Shown: positions 34,001 through 45,535 of the stretch, piece by piece
Layout of the letters: every line of letters starts with the position of its first letter
Position numbering within the stretch: the stretch's first letter is position 1
NCBI GenBank assembly: GCA_023014335.1
Contig: JAECYW010000012.1
Coordinates: forward strand, 372,001-436,000
Direction of reading: 5' to 3'
Length of the DNA stretch: 64,000 nt
DNA from: Galerina marginata
Lineage: Eukaryota > Basidiomycota > Agaricomycetes > Agaricales > Galerinaceae
Translations under genes and position numbers: made by a program
The notes under the pieces: model-generated
Databases searched by the model: none
Seen by the model: only the letters and a program-made list of their open reading frames with translations
What the model was told of the DNA's origin: nothing

Positions 34001-37000
34001 TTGCAAAAAGTCTATGATGCGTATTGGCGACTGTCCGAGCTCATGGAACGTCGGGAAGTTGTGTTCCTCCTCGTATTCGAAGTCTGTGCCGAAGACGATC
34101 TCCAGGAGTTCGGTTACTGCCTTGTAATGCCCCTTGTTCGTGAGAATGTGAAGCTCGAGCGCGACGAGGTCAAATATGTACGATCGTAGGCGAAGGAAAG
34201 AGCTTAGAGACGGGACCGTAGTAGTCACTCTGGTTCCGTCGTTGTACAAGACTTGGATCAGAGGTTCGAGTAGAGCTTCCGGTGTAGCTGACGGCACCTT
34301 TGCAATCTGGCGTGCAAAGAAATCTTCGCGAGTACGAAGGTATCGAGTAACGAAATCCGAAGTTCTTGGATGAATGCAAAGCTGGTGTATGACATGGTAA
34401 CAACGCTCCGCCAATCCAGGAAGGGTGATGAAAAGCGGGTCAACCTGAATAACCTGCTCCTTCTTATCCTTCCGCTGCCGTCTCAGTCTGGGGACGCCTG
34501 TATTGACAAGATCAAGGAGAACGTGGATGCTCGTTTGGCGAGCACCGAGAGCATGAGGGTCTTGAATGGTTCGATCGCCGGCTTTACCACCAAAAAGGAA
34601 GAAATGAGCAACATTGGGATATGGGCGATTGGTTTCTGTGTCTTGAATTAAGAGTTTCAGAGCAACAAGGCGAATAGCTTGTTCAAGAGACTCCGAAGAT
34701 GCATCGATATCGGGGGCACCTGCACCAGTCGTCTGCTCAGCATATGCTTCCGCCTGTTCGACATCATCCATAGATTCCGAGCACAAGACTTGCATAAAAC
34801 CGCCCAAAATTCGGTCGGAATCCTGACTCCTTTCGATGAGGGTAACGAGGGTGGATGGCGTCGTTGACAGAGACAGTTTGGAGATTGTTTTCACTGAAAG
34901 GAGTACCAATTCAGAATGTATTGGATATGCCATGTAGGCGGCCAAGGCAGGGATATACTGAGGGCCAAACGAGAGCGCCTGATCGAACCTTGTGAAGAAA
35001 GACCGGGAGTGGACCTGCCCAATGAAAGTTGAACTATTGAAGTCTTGCAGGAGAGGCAGGAAAACGTCCAGGAAAATATCCTGAATCTCTAGAACACGGT
35101 AGACGATCCTCAAGACACGGATAATGGTGTTGCGGAAAAAAGGCTCTTCATCGGCAAGACCCTTTTCGAACCCTTCAAGGCCCTCAACAATATATGATAA
35201 AATGCTGGATTGGAGCGGGGTATTGGTGAGCAACCGTTTCATAAGGTCATACCCAGGGTGAATGAGAAGTGGGACAAGTGCCTCTTGCTTCAAAGCAGAA
35301 TCATCCGGTCCATCTACGAGTGCTTCCAAATTGAAGCTTGCTAAACTCCGTTCAATAAAGTTAAGACAAAGGTCGTTCGTTTGCCACCGGTCAGATGGGC
35401 GGGAGTATTCTCGGTTGGGGATGTTGGTGAACACAGTATCGACGACAAATGAAATGAAGGGCCCAATACCGGGCAGGCGGTAGGGTTGGCCGAGGTTTTC
35501 TGGGATCGTGTTGAGTGGCTCAGTACCGGCCGCGCGATCATGCAATGATAATTGCTTGGGGGTGTGAATCAGAACAGCCAGCAGTTTCAAGAACGGGATG
35601 GTTGACGGATAGAGCCTATGAACTGATTCAACTTGCTCCAATTCAACTTCCACTCCTTTGCCAGTTGCTAACGACATTCCTGAAGGACCCATGCGCACAT
35701 TGATTACTTCAAACCTCTCCATCAGTGTCCAAACAGCCTTGCATATTTCAACGCCAGGAATGCCGGCGCCTGGTTCGCAGAACGCTGCTAATGTCTGGAA
35801 GATGGCGCCTTTCAATTCCAATGGTATTCCGAGAGGAATCAAAGATAACAAGGTCGGAATAGCGCGGAAATGAGCGTGTCCAGATATCGTTGTACGGACG
35901 GCAACGGAATGTTTCACAACGGCCGACAAAACACGGAGGAATGACCGCGCATGTAGGACGTCTTTCGAACTGAGTACGAATTGGTGTGGTGCTGCGTGTG
36001 GAGGGGCTAGATTTTGGAAGGAGTGATTCATGGACTGGTTTGATGAGAGGGATTGCAATTGAGGTTGACTGCGTGGGTTGGAAGCGCTAATGGCCCATGA
36101 TTCCAGAAGCCCAAATATTGCAGTCCAGGAAACGGAAGGGCCTGTAGCAGAAGACACTGACAGGACACTGCCCGGCAAAACTTCACCACCACCTCTGGCT
36201 AGGAAGTTGTAAGCAAGTTCGCTACATTGTTGCCCGTTGGCCAAACCGCTGAGCATATCGTATAGCGCGGCCATCATGGTCAAGTCTTGTGGGGGCGTCG
36301 ACCAAACTGCCCATTGAAGGAATGATGGAAGTCTACCAGACGTTGACTCGACGGACTCTTGATATGTGGTTCGATGAGAGGGCTGCTGCCCAGATCCCCA
36401 GAACTGGAGGGCGCGCTCTTCTGGAAGTGCGTTATAAAGAATGCCGATGAAGGAGTAAAGCATGGCGATATCGTGACGTGGAGAGGGTCCCAATTTTTCT
36501 GGCTCTGTCGACAATGTGGACACGAAGCGAGAGGCAGTCCTATTGCGGTCAGTTCGAGCGCTGGCCAGGACGAGGTCTTCTTGTCGTTGCTTAATTTTTC
36601 TGAGTTCCGACGACGCATGCATGACAAGAGATCGCACCAGCGACTCTAGCGCGAAAAGCACCACCAGCTTGAAATCATCCGGCGGGACCTCTCGTTGGTC
36701 TTGGAGATCAAACGTGCCATTTTCTAGGATAGAGGCAATGGGGCCTGTGCCATTTTGGCTGTCCAGGTGGACTACTGACAATGCCAGGTAACTGAATGCG
36801 TCGCCTTGCACTGCGTTCCACACTTGTGTCTCCAGTTCCTCCGTCTTAAACCCAGTCCGATGTTCCAGAGTGGCGTCGTTGTGCCTTGCTTCGGTTAGGA
36901 ACATCGTCCATTTTAGCAACACCGTGGCTTTCAGACCTGGGTCTTTCCATGCTGTTGAAGGCTCAAACTTCTTGGTCAAGAACGTCATAAGGGAAACGTC

Positions 37001-37981
37001 GGTTGCAAGCACTTCACGTGCCGATGAAATCGGGTTGAGCGGGTCGATAGGATCGAAGGCAATGAATACGACAGTGAGAAGGTAAAATGACATTGGGTGA
37101 TTCGAATGAGAAGATAGCCAGTCGATGATCGGTTTGATTTCGTTTGGCGAGATATATCCCAAGCGTGCTATTGAGGAGAGGACAATGGCGAGATAGCGTC
37201 TTTCGTATTTCAGGGAATCATAGCGTGCGTTTAGGATATCAAAACCAAGTGCGAAATTTCCTACAAAATGTGTCAGTGATCCAGTAGAGAATGCATGTTA
37301 ATAACTGACCTTGGCCAGTAGGAGCCACAGTGTTACTTCCCGCATTCTTTCGTGCCGCTTCTGCCTTTGCAATCCCAACATCCAACTGCTCGATTTCCTT
37401 GAATATCTTGTTCGCCAGCGAAGTCTCCCCAGCCGCCGTCCGCGCTCCAGGTAGAATTTCTCCTCGAACGAATTTTGCAATCCGTTTGTAAGTCGGTGGG
37501 GCGTCAGGAAGCTCTGCAGCTTCGGTTGCCTCAAGCAAGAATCGCAAAGAATCGACAAGATGACGCCGTCGTTGATGGAAATTAGCCATGGTGAGCTCCA
37601 TTGCATTGACAGCGCCAATATTGGGATTTTCCGAAGTCACAAAATGAAGGATCTCGGCGACATATTTTTCAGAACAGTCGAGTTGTTGGGCAAGGAAGAC
37701 AACCTGACGCGCAAAGTCTTCGTTCACCGCCGTTGATTTGCCATTGATTGTCGGCTTTCCTATGGAGAATATCAGAAAAAAGAGATGTACAACAATTCAT
37801 ACAACTTACCTGACTCAATTTCGCGCTGCTCCTGAGCATTCCTAGGTCCAACTTCAAAAAGCTTGAGCAACCGAGGCTTTTGAACCATCAACTCATCGAA
37901 AAGTTCCCGTTCGCCATGGACAGATTCTGGTGCTGAAAGAACCTTAAATAGGGCTTCTCGTAGATGGTGGATGGAGTTCAT
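31068..37981 (-). CDS. NUP192: Scaffold nucleoporin Nup192/Nup205
   Basis: Twelve exons: 37981-37810, 37759-37310, 37260-32923, 32865-32701, 32640-32519, 32463-32314, 32264-32123, 32065-31964, 31910-31836, 31781-31642, 31578-31255 and 31196-31068. Total 6309 nt, 2102 aa; all phases agree. The length and all-helical make-up match Nup192/Nup205, an inner-ring scaffold of the nuclear pore that binds Nic96 and Nup53. Typical blocks are LFEVGPRNAQEQREIESGK near the start, DFARQVVFLAQQLDCSEKY, ARLGYISPNEIKPIIDWL and, near the end, GFGAIHLAILGLSTKCLARG and YIGVSSEFTEPEI. Exon 3 alone carries about 1446 residues, while the last nine exons are small. No damage. Single-copy housekeeping gene. Confidence 0.93.
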
Positions 37982-38390
37982 AACAAGGTTATTGGTGCCT
38001 TCAGCCTCTTCCAGAAGCTACCGGTCCAAGTATCTGGTTTGTTTGAAGTCGTTTTAAATCGCCAAATACGGGTCGCGTCCATGACCGCGACTTTCCCAAG
38101 CGTCCAAACATAACAATGACAAATACTGTCATTCTCACGTTTCCAGGCAGGAGGAGTTTTGGAGGAGTTATATATTCTTCTCAGCCAGGCATCTTGCCAG
38201 GCATGCGAAGCAATAATTGTAATACTTTTATCACACTGAAGTTCAGCTTATTCCTGGACAAAGGCATCCACCTTTTCCGTACAATAGGTCCATTATTCGT
38301 ATTACTAAAACATTACTATGTAATTTACACCCAAATACTAGCATTAATTCACAACATTTTTTTTACGCCGGCGGTAATGTCAACTTAGGG

Positions 38391-40064
38391 TTATGTGTAG
38401 ACGTATGAAAAGCCTAAGTACGACAAAGTCAAGAAGTATATAGGGATACTATACTTCAGGCTCACCTCACGGATATTTAGAATTAGTTTGTTAGACAGAA
38501 CGGATGGCATCGCAATCGAAAATGCGACAGGGACCCCCAAGAGATATGGCTGGGAAAATGGCATCAGGTTGGACAAAATCATAAATGGCGACTCACCCAC
38601 CGGGACAGATACCATAAATATAACGCATGATAAATATGTGGCCAATATCCTGAGTGGGACGGTGCATCAGGTATAGAACCGAAAATTGAAGTAGAGAACC
38701 TTACACCAGAAAGTAGATGAGCGAATCACGCACGAGTACGCCAATAAGCTGACTTCCTCTTTCAAAAAACGATCCATCAAGCCTATGACTCCTGAATCCC
38801 TGATAAAGAGCCAGACCACAGAGCAGGGACTCGAACAAAAGCATAGGGACCCAGAACATGTTCAGATATGGCCCAAGGCCAATAGGGTCGCAGATCGATC
38901 CACCTGGAAGTGGGTATGCATACGCTGTCGATATATTTTGGCCATGACATTTTTCAATGTGGTCTTCTCACTCACCCGTAAACGAAGATAAAGCTCTCCC
39001 CATGATCCATGCAGAAATGGACCAAGAAACAACAAAACAAGTTGTCATGACCGTCAGGATCCGCTTATCCAGATCGTACAGTGCATAAATGCGCATCTGC
39101 AGAATAACTGGTATTCATGAGAGCTGAGAATGAAGAATTCGCAGATCATTGGGAGCAAATTGGGACAGACCTTCTGCAATCATATTTATGAATACGCCTG
39201 ACCATCCTTGCCACTGGAAATAACGAAGACCTGCCCACCATAAATTGGGGCTATTTGGATAGAACACAAAGAAACTTCTCACAACTAAGGAATGAATTGA
39301 GAATATGGGGAGATATGGATCGAACTTAACGAGACGTACAACTGATAATCCACGAATCCAGTTCTATATCAGACTGGGAATATACTGTGGAGCTTGATTA
39401 TGCTCACCTCATTGCTCAGTGTGGGGATAAACAATCCTGTAATTGCAAAATCAGCGATGAAAACCGTTTCGTATTTGTTGTATAATATCAGACACGAACC
39501 GTAATTATTGAAACTATGTAAGGCCAGAGTAATTGAATTCAATCAGGGCTATTCACGCCAAGAAAGAAACCCACATAACGGCGGCCAGAGCATAGTAACG
39601 ATTCTGGAGCGTTAAAGTCTAAAGATAAATCTGCGATGCGCGGAACCGCGAGAAGCACTTACAACTAGAAACAATGTCTTTCCCCAGGTCCATTGGCTCT
39701 TCTGAAGTACGTTTAGACTGTGATACCAGACGAGCTATATCAAGAGAGAGGAAACTTGCCCAGATGAAATTAACCTGCGTACCCGAATCAGTTATTTGTC
39801 ATAAGTTAGTTTTAGAAAGAAGCAGACGTACCTCATTATCAAAAGAGATGACTGTTGGTTTGGTCAGGTCTCGAGCCACCTTGAATCACTGACTCCGGGA
39901 CTTACAATAGTCGAAAACGATTATGCAGCTTGCGGACACTGGTGTGTAGATGTGTTATCAGTAAGGTAAGACTGTAACATAAGCAATGACGCCTATGCAG
40001 ACGCACATTGAGAGTAACGCGTGATTTGCACATCTCGAACGCCTGAGGCGAATATATCTGCCAT
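38391..40064 (-). CDS. DUF6533-type seven-helix membrane protein
   Basis: Eleven exons: 40064-40007, 39938-39906, 39851-39832, 39774-39760, 39701-39663, 39603-39575, 39513-39408, 39213-39171, 39107-38976, 38924-38705 and 38649-38391; about 317 aa. The DUF6533 opening is clear once spliced (VFDYFISFDNEVNFIW, KSQWTWGKTLFLVNRYY). The body has QMRIYALYDLDKR, helices such as TTCFVVSWSISAWIMG, YPLPGGSICDP and FWVPMLLFESLLC. The exon 4/5 intron has a GC donor (TGG|GCAAGT). The last exon may contain one more in-frame 51-bp intron (GTGGGT..CCCAG), and a further 3' splice could extend the tail. Such proteins are abundant, receptor-like and uncharacterised in Agaricomycetes. Confidence 0.78.
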
Positions 40065-41085
40065 TTTTGAGGTCAATTGCACCGAATTATGAAAGCGCTT
40101 CTGAACGGAGGAAGGGTATGTGCAAAGGCCAATAGAAAATAGTTACTCAACTTTTGAAGGCCAATGAGATCTTATTTGAAGCGTCTGAAGAGATCCTCCG
40201 GTAACTGAGGTGTCGTACTCATCTCTTATCTTGAGCAAAGGCTGTGACAAAAATCCGCCAATGGAGCACGGCCCGTTGATACGGTGATGAAGGGCCAAAC
40301 AATGTCACGGTCAAGGACGACAGACACACCGCCAGGAATGCTAGGGATTCGAACTTCAATGACAAAAAACTCCACAAAGAGCATACGAAAGCTAAGCTAT
40401 ACAGAAAACCAATCCAGCCTTTAGTTGTTCAGAATAGGATGTTTAGGCGAACAACCGTGAACCCAGGAGCCAGTGATTCATAACCAGATTTAAGCGCAAG
40501 TCGTTCTTGAAAGGGTCTTTAAGTCCCTACTAATCAAGATACTCTGTGCACAAGGCGGATGGAATGGCGTTAATCTTGTGCCTTGACCCCTCCGAACCTA
40601 AACATGCTTCAGTGAAATCAAAAGTTTCCATACAGTGCCTGTGAGAGTCGAGGGCCACCCCGAGCTGAATCGCGGAAGGCTGTCAATCAAAGCCCCAAAA
40701 ACAATATGCGCCGAAAGCAAAATTAGAGGCAGATAGATGGGTGAAATTTTGAAACATCAGACATGCATCAGCGACGGAGAGAGAGGGTTTGATTAACTGG
40801 TGGCGTGGCTGTGCAAACCCTGGAAAAGTGCCTCAGATGTTCGAATCGATTAATCAGACCTGTTTAATTGAACGGGATGGGCAAGCATAAGGGCATGACT
40901 CAATACATTACTTGTAACGATAGAAAGCAAACAACAACAATTTGAAAGCATTTTTGAACACTGAGGCATGGGATGGAGGGCGTACAGAGACAAATTTAGT
41001 CTACAATGAGTTGAAATAAGGAGCAATAAACCAAGATAGATTAGTGACTAAATTGAAGAACCTAAAGTGCGTATATTTGAATCAT
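40065..41085. other. Intergenic, no gene seen
   Basis: About 1 kb without open frames above 60 codons. It holds the promoter of the membrane-protein gene and the 3' flank of the next gene. Confidence 0.4.
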
Positions 41086-42697
41086 TCAAGCCTTTTTACC
41101 TGTACTTGGCTTAGCAAGGTACTCCTCAACAGATTTCGGAGCATCATCCAAGAGAGAACCCTCGAACTCCCAGGTTGCCTCGGAAGGAGGGTAGCCTTCC
41201 CAGTACACTAAGTATTGTCGACCTTGATCAGTAAGCCTGTGATCATGGATGTGATCGACAATATACCGCTTCTCAACGAGAAGGGTTTTGTTCTCCCGGA
41301 TGCGTGGAGTGCAACGGTCTGGATGAGACCATGCTTTGGGTAAAACAGCCGGAGTTGGCGCCACTGAGCTCGGCGCCTGGAAAGTGCGGTGTATGTTCGT
41401 CCTCTTGCCTTTAAGGTGAGGATGAGCGACTCGACAATATTTGTCAACTTCGCATAGGGTGTGTTCAATGTCCGCGAGACTCATTGGGAGGCGTTTTGGC
41501 CCTAGACCAGAAAAATTCAAGCCTAAGCGCTTGAAGTGGTAATCCTGGGACTTTGCAAGGTACCTCATAACCTCGGTGTCGATGCCTTCCACCTGGTTAC
41601 GGCCCTGCTGCATACTTTTCCCGAACAATTTATTCAGGCCGGAGATTGAGCCAGGCCCAGAGATTACGAAGTCGTCGTGATGAAAGTTGAGAACAGGAGT
41701 GTAGGATAGACACAACATAAGCTGGAAAGTGGAAAAAGGACCCATGCTTGGAAAGGAGACGAGAAACTCATAAACATCAGCCATGGAGGTGGCATTGAGA
41801 AGGCGTGATGTAAGTTGGAGTTCCATAAAATATTCAAGAAAGCACAAGTGGTTGGCATAATTCTGGTCGAAACCGAAATGAGGGGCGGGCTTGATGAAGG
41901 CTCCTGTATAGAGCGTCATCCCACGTGTGACCGCGGCAGAGAGAACTCGTCGGTATTTCTCTCGGTCATAGGAAGCCCAGGTAAGAGGCCCGAGTTTCTG
42001 ATCGAGAAGCTCCCATGTTTCAATCTTAGTGAAGAGATTGAATAGAACGACACGGAAGACGACTTCGACTGGATCCTGAGAGCCTTTCTCAATAACCTCT
42101 TGGATGAGGTATTGACAGCCTTTATCTAGCACTCTGAAGGTATTGCAGAAAAAATAATCCTTTAGGATTTTGTCATTAGTCCACCTGATAACCAACCCCG
42201 TGACAAGTCGTTAACATCATTCGTATTCTAGACCCATAAAAATAGACTCACGGAGCAGGCTCTCCGGCACGGCGTCGGTCGTCAATGGCTTTTCTTTCAG
42301 CAGCAAAGCGCCAGAATGTGTCGAATGCGATAGTAGGACGAAGCTCGATGCCACATATGGTAATGGGCTCAGAGAAAGGCAGCGGCGAAGGAATGCCTGC
42401 ACTTGCGTCATCGCTCGTGTGTTCTGAGGCGGAAGAAGCTTCTGAATGACGTGTGGGAGGACGAGGGCGAGAGCCGCGGCCAGTACCGCGGCCGGAACGT
42501 GTCGAGACAGCGGGCTCGTCCACGTTGTCAGACCCAAGCGATGTGAGAACGGACTCGGAACGCGCTTTCTCAGGCAAGGTGTTCCGTGACTTATGGCATG
42601 AGCGTTTAGAACGTCGAACAGGACGCGTCGAGGGATGACCACCATGGCCGTCTGACTCTGAGGCGGAATCTACGTCGTTTGTCCGAATGGCTGGCAT
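41086..42697 (-). CDS. 5-hmdU DNA kinase-type helical domain fused to a chromodomain
   Basis: Two exons, 42697-42252 and 42184-41086; 1545 nt, 514 aa. Residues 1-about 115 are basic, Ser-rich and disordered. From about 120 to 400 the sequence matches what I know as the 5-hmdU DNA kinase helical (HMUDK_hel, also called aGPT-Pplase clade 3) domain: FDTFWRFAAERKAI, PWTNDKILKDYFFCNTFRVLD, QYLIQEVI, EVVFRVVLFNLFTKIETWELL. In phages the family acts on hydroxymethyl-uracil in DNA during thymine hypermodification. Residues about 454-505 are a chromodomain with a likely methyl-lysine cage (Y456, W477, Y480 in YLVYWEGY). The fusion suggests DNA base modification at methylated histones; catalysis is inferred, not shown. 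An ATG 87 nt upstream is also in frame. No damage. Confidence 0.82.
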
Positions 42698-44420
42698 TTG
42701 AAAATTTGGTGGTGAGACCCAACTGGTCAAAAATGCCTCGTTAAGGTTTCTGTGCCGTGATATCACCAGACTAATTAGGCTCACCGATTTGACGCGTCTA
42801 GTGAGTGTTTTTGGTGGCTGGAAAGCCCGTCGAGACGACGCAACGAGGAAGGAGGAAAGGAAGAGTAGACAGGGCTTATTCTCACGGTTTCACTTGGTTC
42901 CACTTTCTCCATTGGTATGAACCTATGGAAGTCATCGAGAAACCAAGTTTTCATTGATTCTTAACCTCAAATTTGAGGAAAGGTTCATAATCTGCAAGTA
43001 TATGTTTAATATTACTTTCCATGACAAGAAATAGTATTTTTTACGAACTGGGTGGACTTTGAAATTGCAATAACCCTCAACCACGAAAGTGACGAAACTC
43101 TCCGATTCAGAGTCCGTCGGTTGTTGGTCGGTTGCTGCACCCCTTCCCCCCTGTTGGCACTTCGCCGCTTCGTAAAATGAGGTCGACAGTTCCAATCTTA
43201 TATTGGTCCTAATGCAGTTTACGAAAGCTTGACAATAATACAGCAAGACCCAATATGGACCCATAGTCTTGTGGTACCATGTGCAACGCTCCCGCGGCGA
43301 TCATTTCGAGAAACTTTATGTACGATCTAAGCCCAAGGTGCGCCACATAACCACGGCTCCGAAGTTTATTCAATCAAAGAGGCATCGCGTCCATACTTCA
43401 TTGCCGTCGTTTGAACTCCATACAGGTGGAAATAGGTGTTCAAGGTAATGATTTCAGTCTTACCGATGGTCATTATTACACTGTAGTCGTTGGGTGTGAT
43501 AGAATGAAGAGAGACGCGATCCCTAAATAATTGTTCTTTTGGTCGGTGCCAACTCGTTGCCGTAAAAACAAGCTGACATGGTGCCAGTGGATGTATGATT
43601 TTCATTGAAATCGTTGACAGAAGCTGTCAATTGCGGTAAATAGGCTCCTGCTATCAGATCAATGGCAACAGCTGACATGTCTACCATACCGCCTAAGTGG
43701 GGCTGAATTCGGTCGGCAATGGGAAGAAAACACAGGAACGTCAGGACTATGGAAGAATTCTGCGCTTTGGAGTCCGGATCATGATCGGCCCAGAAGACTG
43801 GCTTCCAAGTCTGCCTTGGGAGGTAGCCCAAGACTGAGAGCTTAAGAGTAACCGAGTTTCTCCAGGGTAATCTCGGTCATCCGCAATATCAATGTCTAAA
43901 GTGAAGCTCTTAGGAATACGTACCGCCCTTCGCCAGAAAGAGATAGAGTCTTCTCCAGTCGTGTACCAAGCAGCCCGTCGTGTGCTAATTTATTGATAAT
44001 CCATGGATAAACGCCTTATACACACGGATCTGCATGAAATGTTTAGCTGTTTCAATACCTCTCATGCAAGTAGAGGTTGACCAAATTTTCTCCACGGTGA
44101 AGCCAAGAGGGATACGCAACCTCGGAATCAGAGCAAGGAGCCTATCTTCAATCGATGGCCAGATGAACCGAAAGAGAAGTTTTTGGGGAAGTATGAGCGG
44201 GAATTCCTCTAAACTGCAGAAATCAAACGCCAGCATAGATAGGGACGGCAGTGCAATGTACCACCGGTGTGTTACTTGAACCATTAAAGGCAAGGCGGGA
44301 GAAGATTGATAAAATCGTGCAAGCGCTTGCCAGAGCAGATCTAGAAGTTTGGGCCTTTTTTGTGGAAATAAAAGTTGCACCAGGAATTTCTATACGCAGT
44401 CTCCGTCAAGGCAACGCGGT
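42698..44420. other. Intergenic with decayed coding remnants
   Basis: Minus-strand frames at 43366-43605, 43523-43831 and 43985-44380 have protein-like stretches (for example RPKLLDLLWQALARF) but cannot be joined into a gene with consistent splicing. They may be the broken 3' part of the coiled-coil remnant next to them. Confidence 0.35.
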
Positions 44421-44930
44421 TTACAACTGCTCCAAGTCGCGCTTAACCGGAAGTTCGTCCACCATCTCTCTTAGGTCCTACAGGCCGTCCTTAACTTCGT
44501 CCAGGCCAGCTTGCAGGTCTCGGGATTCTTCGCTGAGGGTGTGAAGATCATTCTGCAAGCCGCGCACTACGTGTTTTAAACCAGGGATATCGGCTTTGAT
44601 AGGCCGGAGAGCTTGGGGGAGGGCTGTTGCGCACCAGGCCGGTTCTTTTGTAAGAAAACTTGGACGTAAGTAACGAAATAAGGCGTGAGGAGCCGCACCG
44701 CTGGTAAACGCAATTACCCAACAATTACCTGAACCCATACACAGATCTCCTAGAAAGGTCGTCGTCGTCGGTCGCCTCTCCTTTCCTGTGGTACTCGATT
44801 TCAGGTATGATGAGAAGTGGTCAGGTTCGTATTCACCAGATGCAACGCCCAGGTCGTGTGTAAACTGATGCATTAGGGCGATGTCGCTGCTGGGTGGGTT
44901 GGAAGGCCAGAGTCGAAGGAGGACCGCCAT
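44421..44930 (-). pseudogene. Coiled-coil protein remnant with premature stops
   Basis: A frame from ATG 44930 includes FTHDLGVASGEYEPDHF, GSGNCWVIAFTSGAAPHALFRYLRPS and a heptad-like helix (LKHVVRGLQNDLHTLSEE). The helix continues in the same frame past a TAG at 44480-44478 (DLREMVDELPVKRDLEQL) to a TAA at 44423-44421. Both stops could come from CAG or CAA by one C-to-T change, though the second could instead lie in an intron (GTAAAC donor). I remember similar uncharacterised Agaricomycete proteins with this GSGNCWVIAF block. An additional intron probably interrupts the 5' part. Read as a decaying gene. Confidence 0.5.
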
Positions 44931-45535
44931 TTTTTGGCGGTGATCCTCAGAGCAGGCAGGCAGGCAGACCTTAGGGAATCAGTATGCTGGTAACCTAGAG
45001 GATTAAAAGTTGTTCTTCAATTTTCCTTGCACCATGGGGGTGTTGCCGATAAGGAGCACGAGAAAGAAATGGCCACAAGGTTAGACAGTAGTTCAAGTTG
45101 GGTTCCAGCTGCCAAGTTTTCAAACTCTTCGAGTCGGATTTGCCGCGGCTAGAGTATACGTATAATCGAATCGAGGATGAAGGCGGGTCGAAAGACAGAA
45201 AGAATGTAGATTGGGCTCATATTCACCAAACCTCAGATCTACCTGATGGAACGAGCCAAGGGAGTAAAGACTCGATTTTTATGTAATATATCTGAATCGC
45301 ACGCCGCACAGACACCCGGTTCGGACACATGTGACCCCCCATCATACAGTGCTTGAGTATTTGAACAAGGTCATTTAGGCAACCCGTTGGTTCATGGACG
45401 ACTACAAATAAGTTTATATCTCGACATCTCCATAGAACCGGGGAGAGCATATAACCACCGTCTGCCCGGAGCTGAGTAGAAAGAGGAACCTTGGAGGGAT
45501 CAGTGCACAGAATATCTGTGTAGAGGTCGATTAAC
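44931..45535. other. 3' flank of caspase gene C, with an orphan exon-like stretch
   Basis: On minus, about 45538-45350, a frame reads LIDLYTDILCTDPSKVPL and MLSPVLWRCRDINLFVVVHEP. It is protein-like but has no start or partner exons I can support. It begins just as gene C ends, in another frame. Confidence 0.3.

Noticed and set aside
33000..36800. Many plus-strand frames inside the nucleoporin gene
   Set aside because: All are antisense shadows of a single 4.3-kb exon with clear protein homology.
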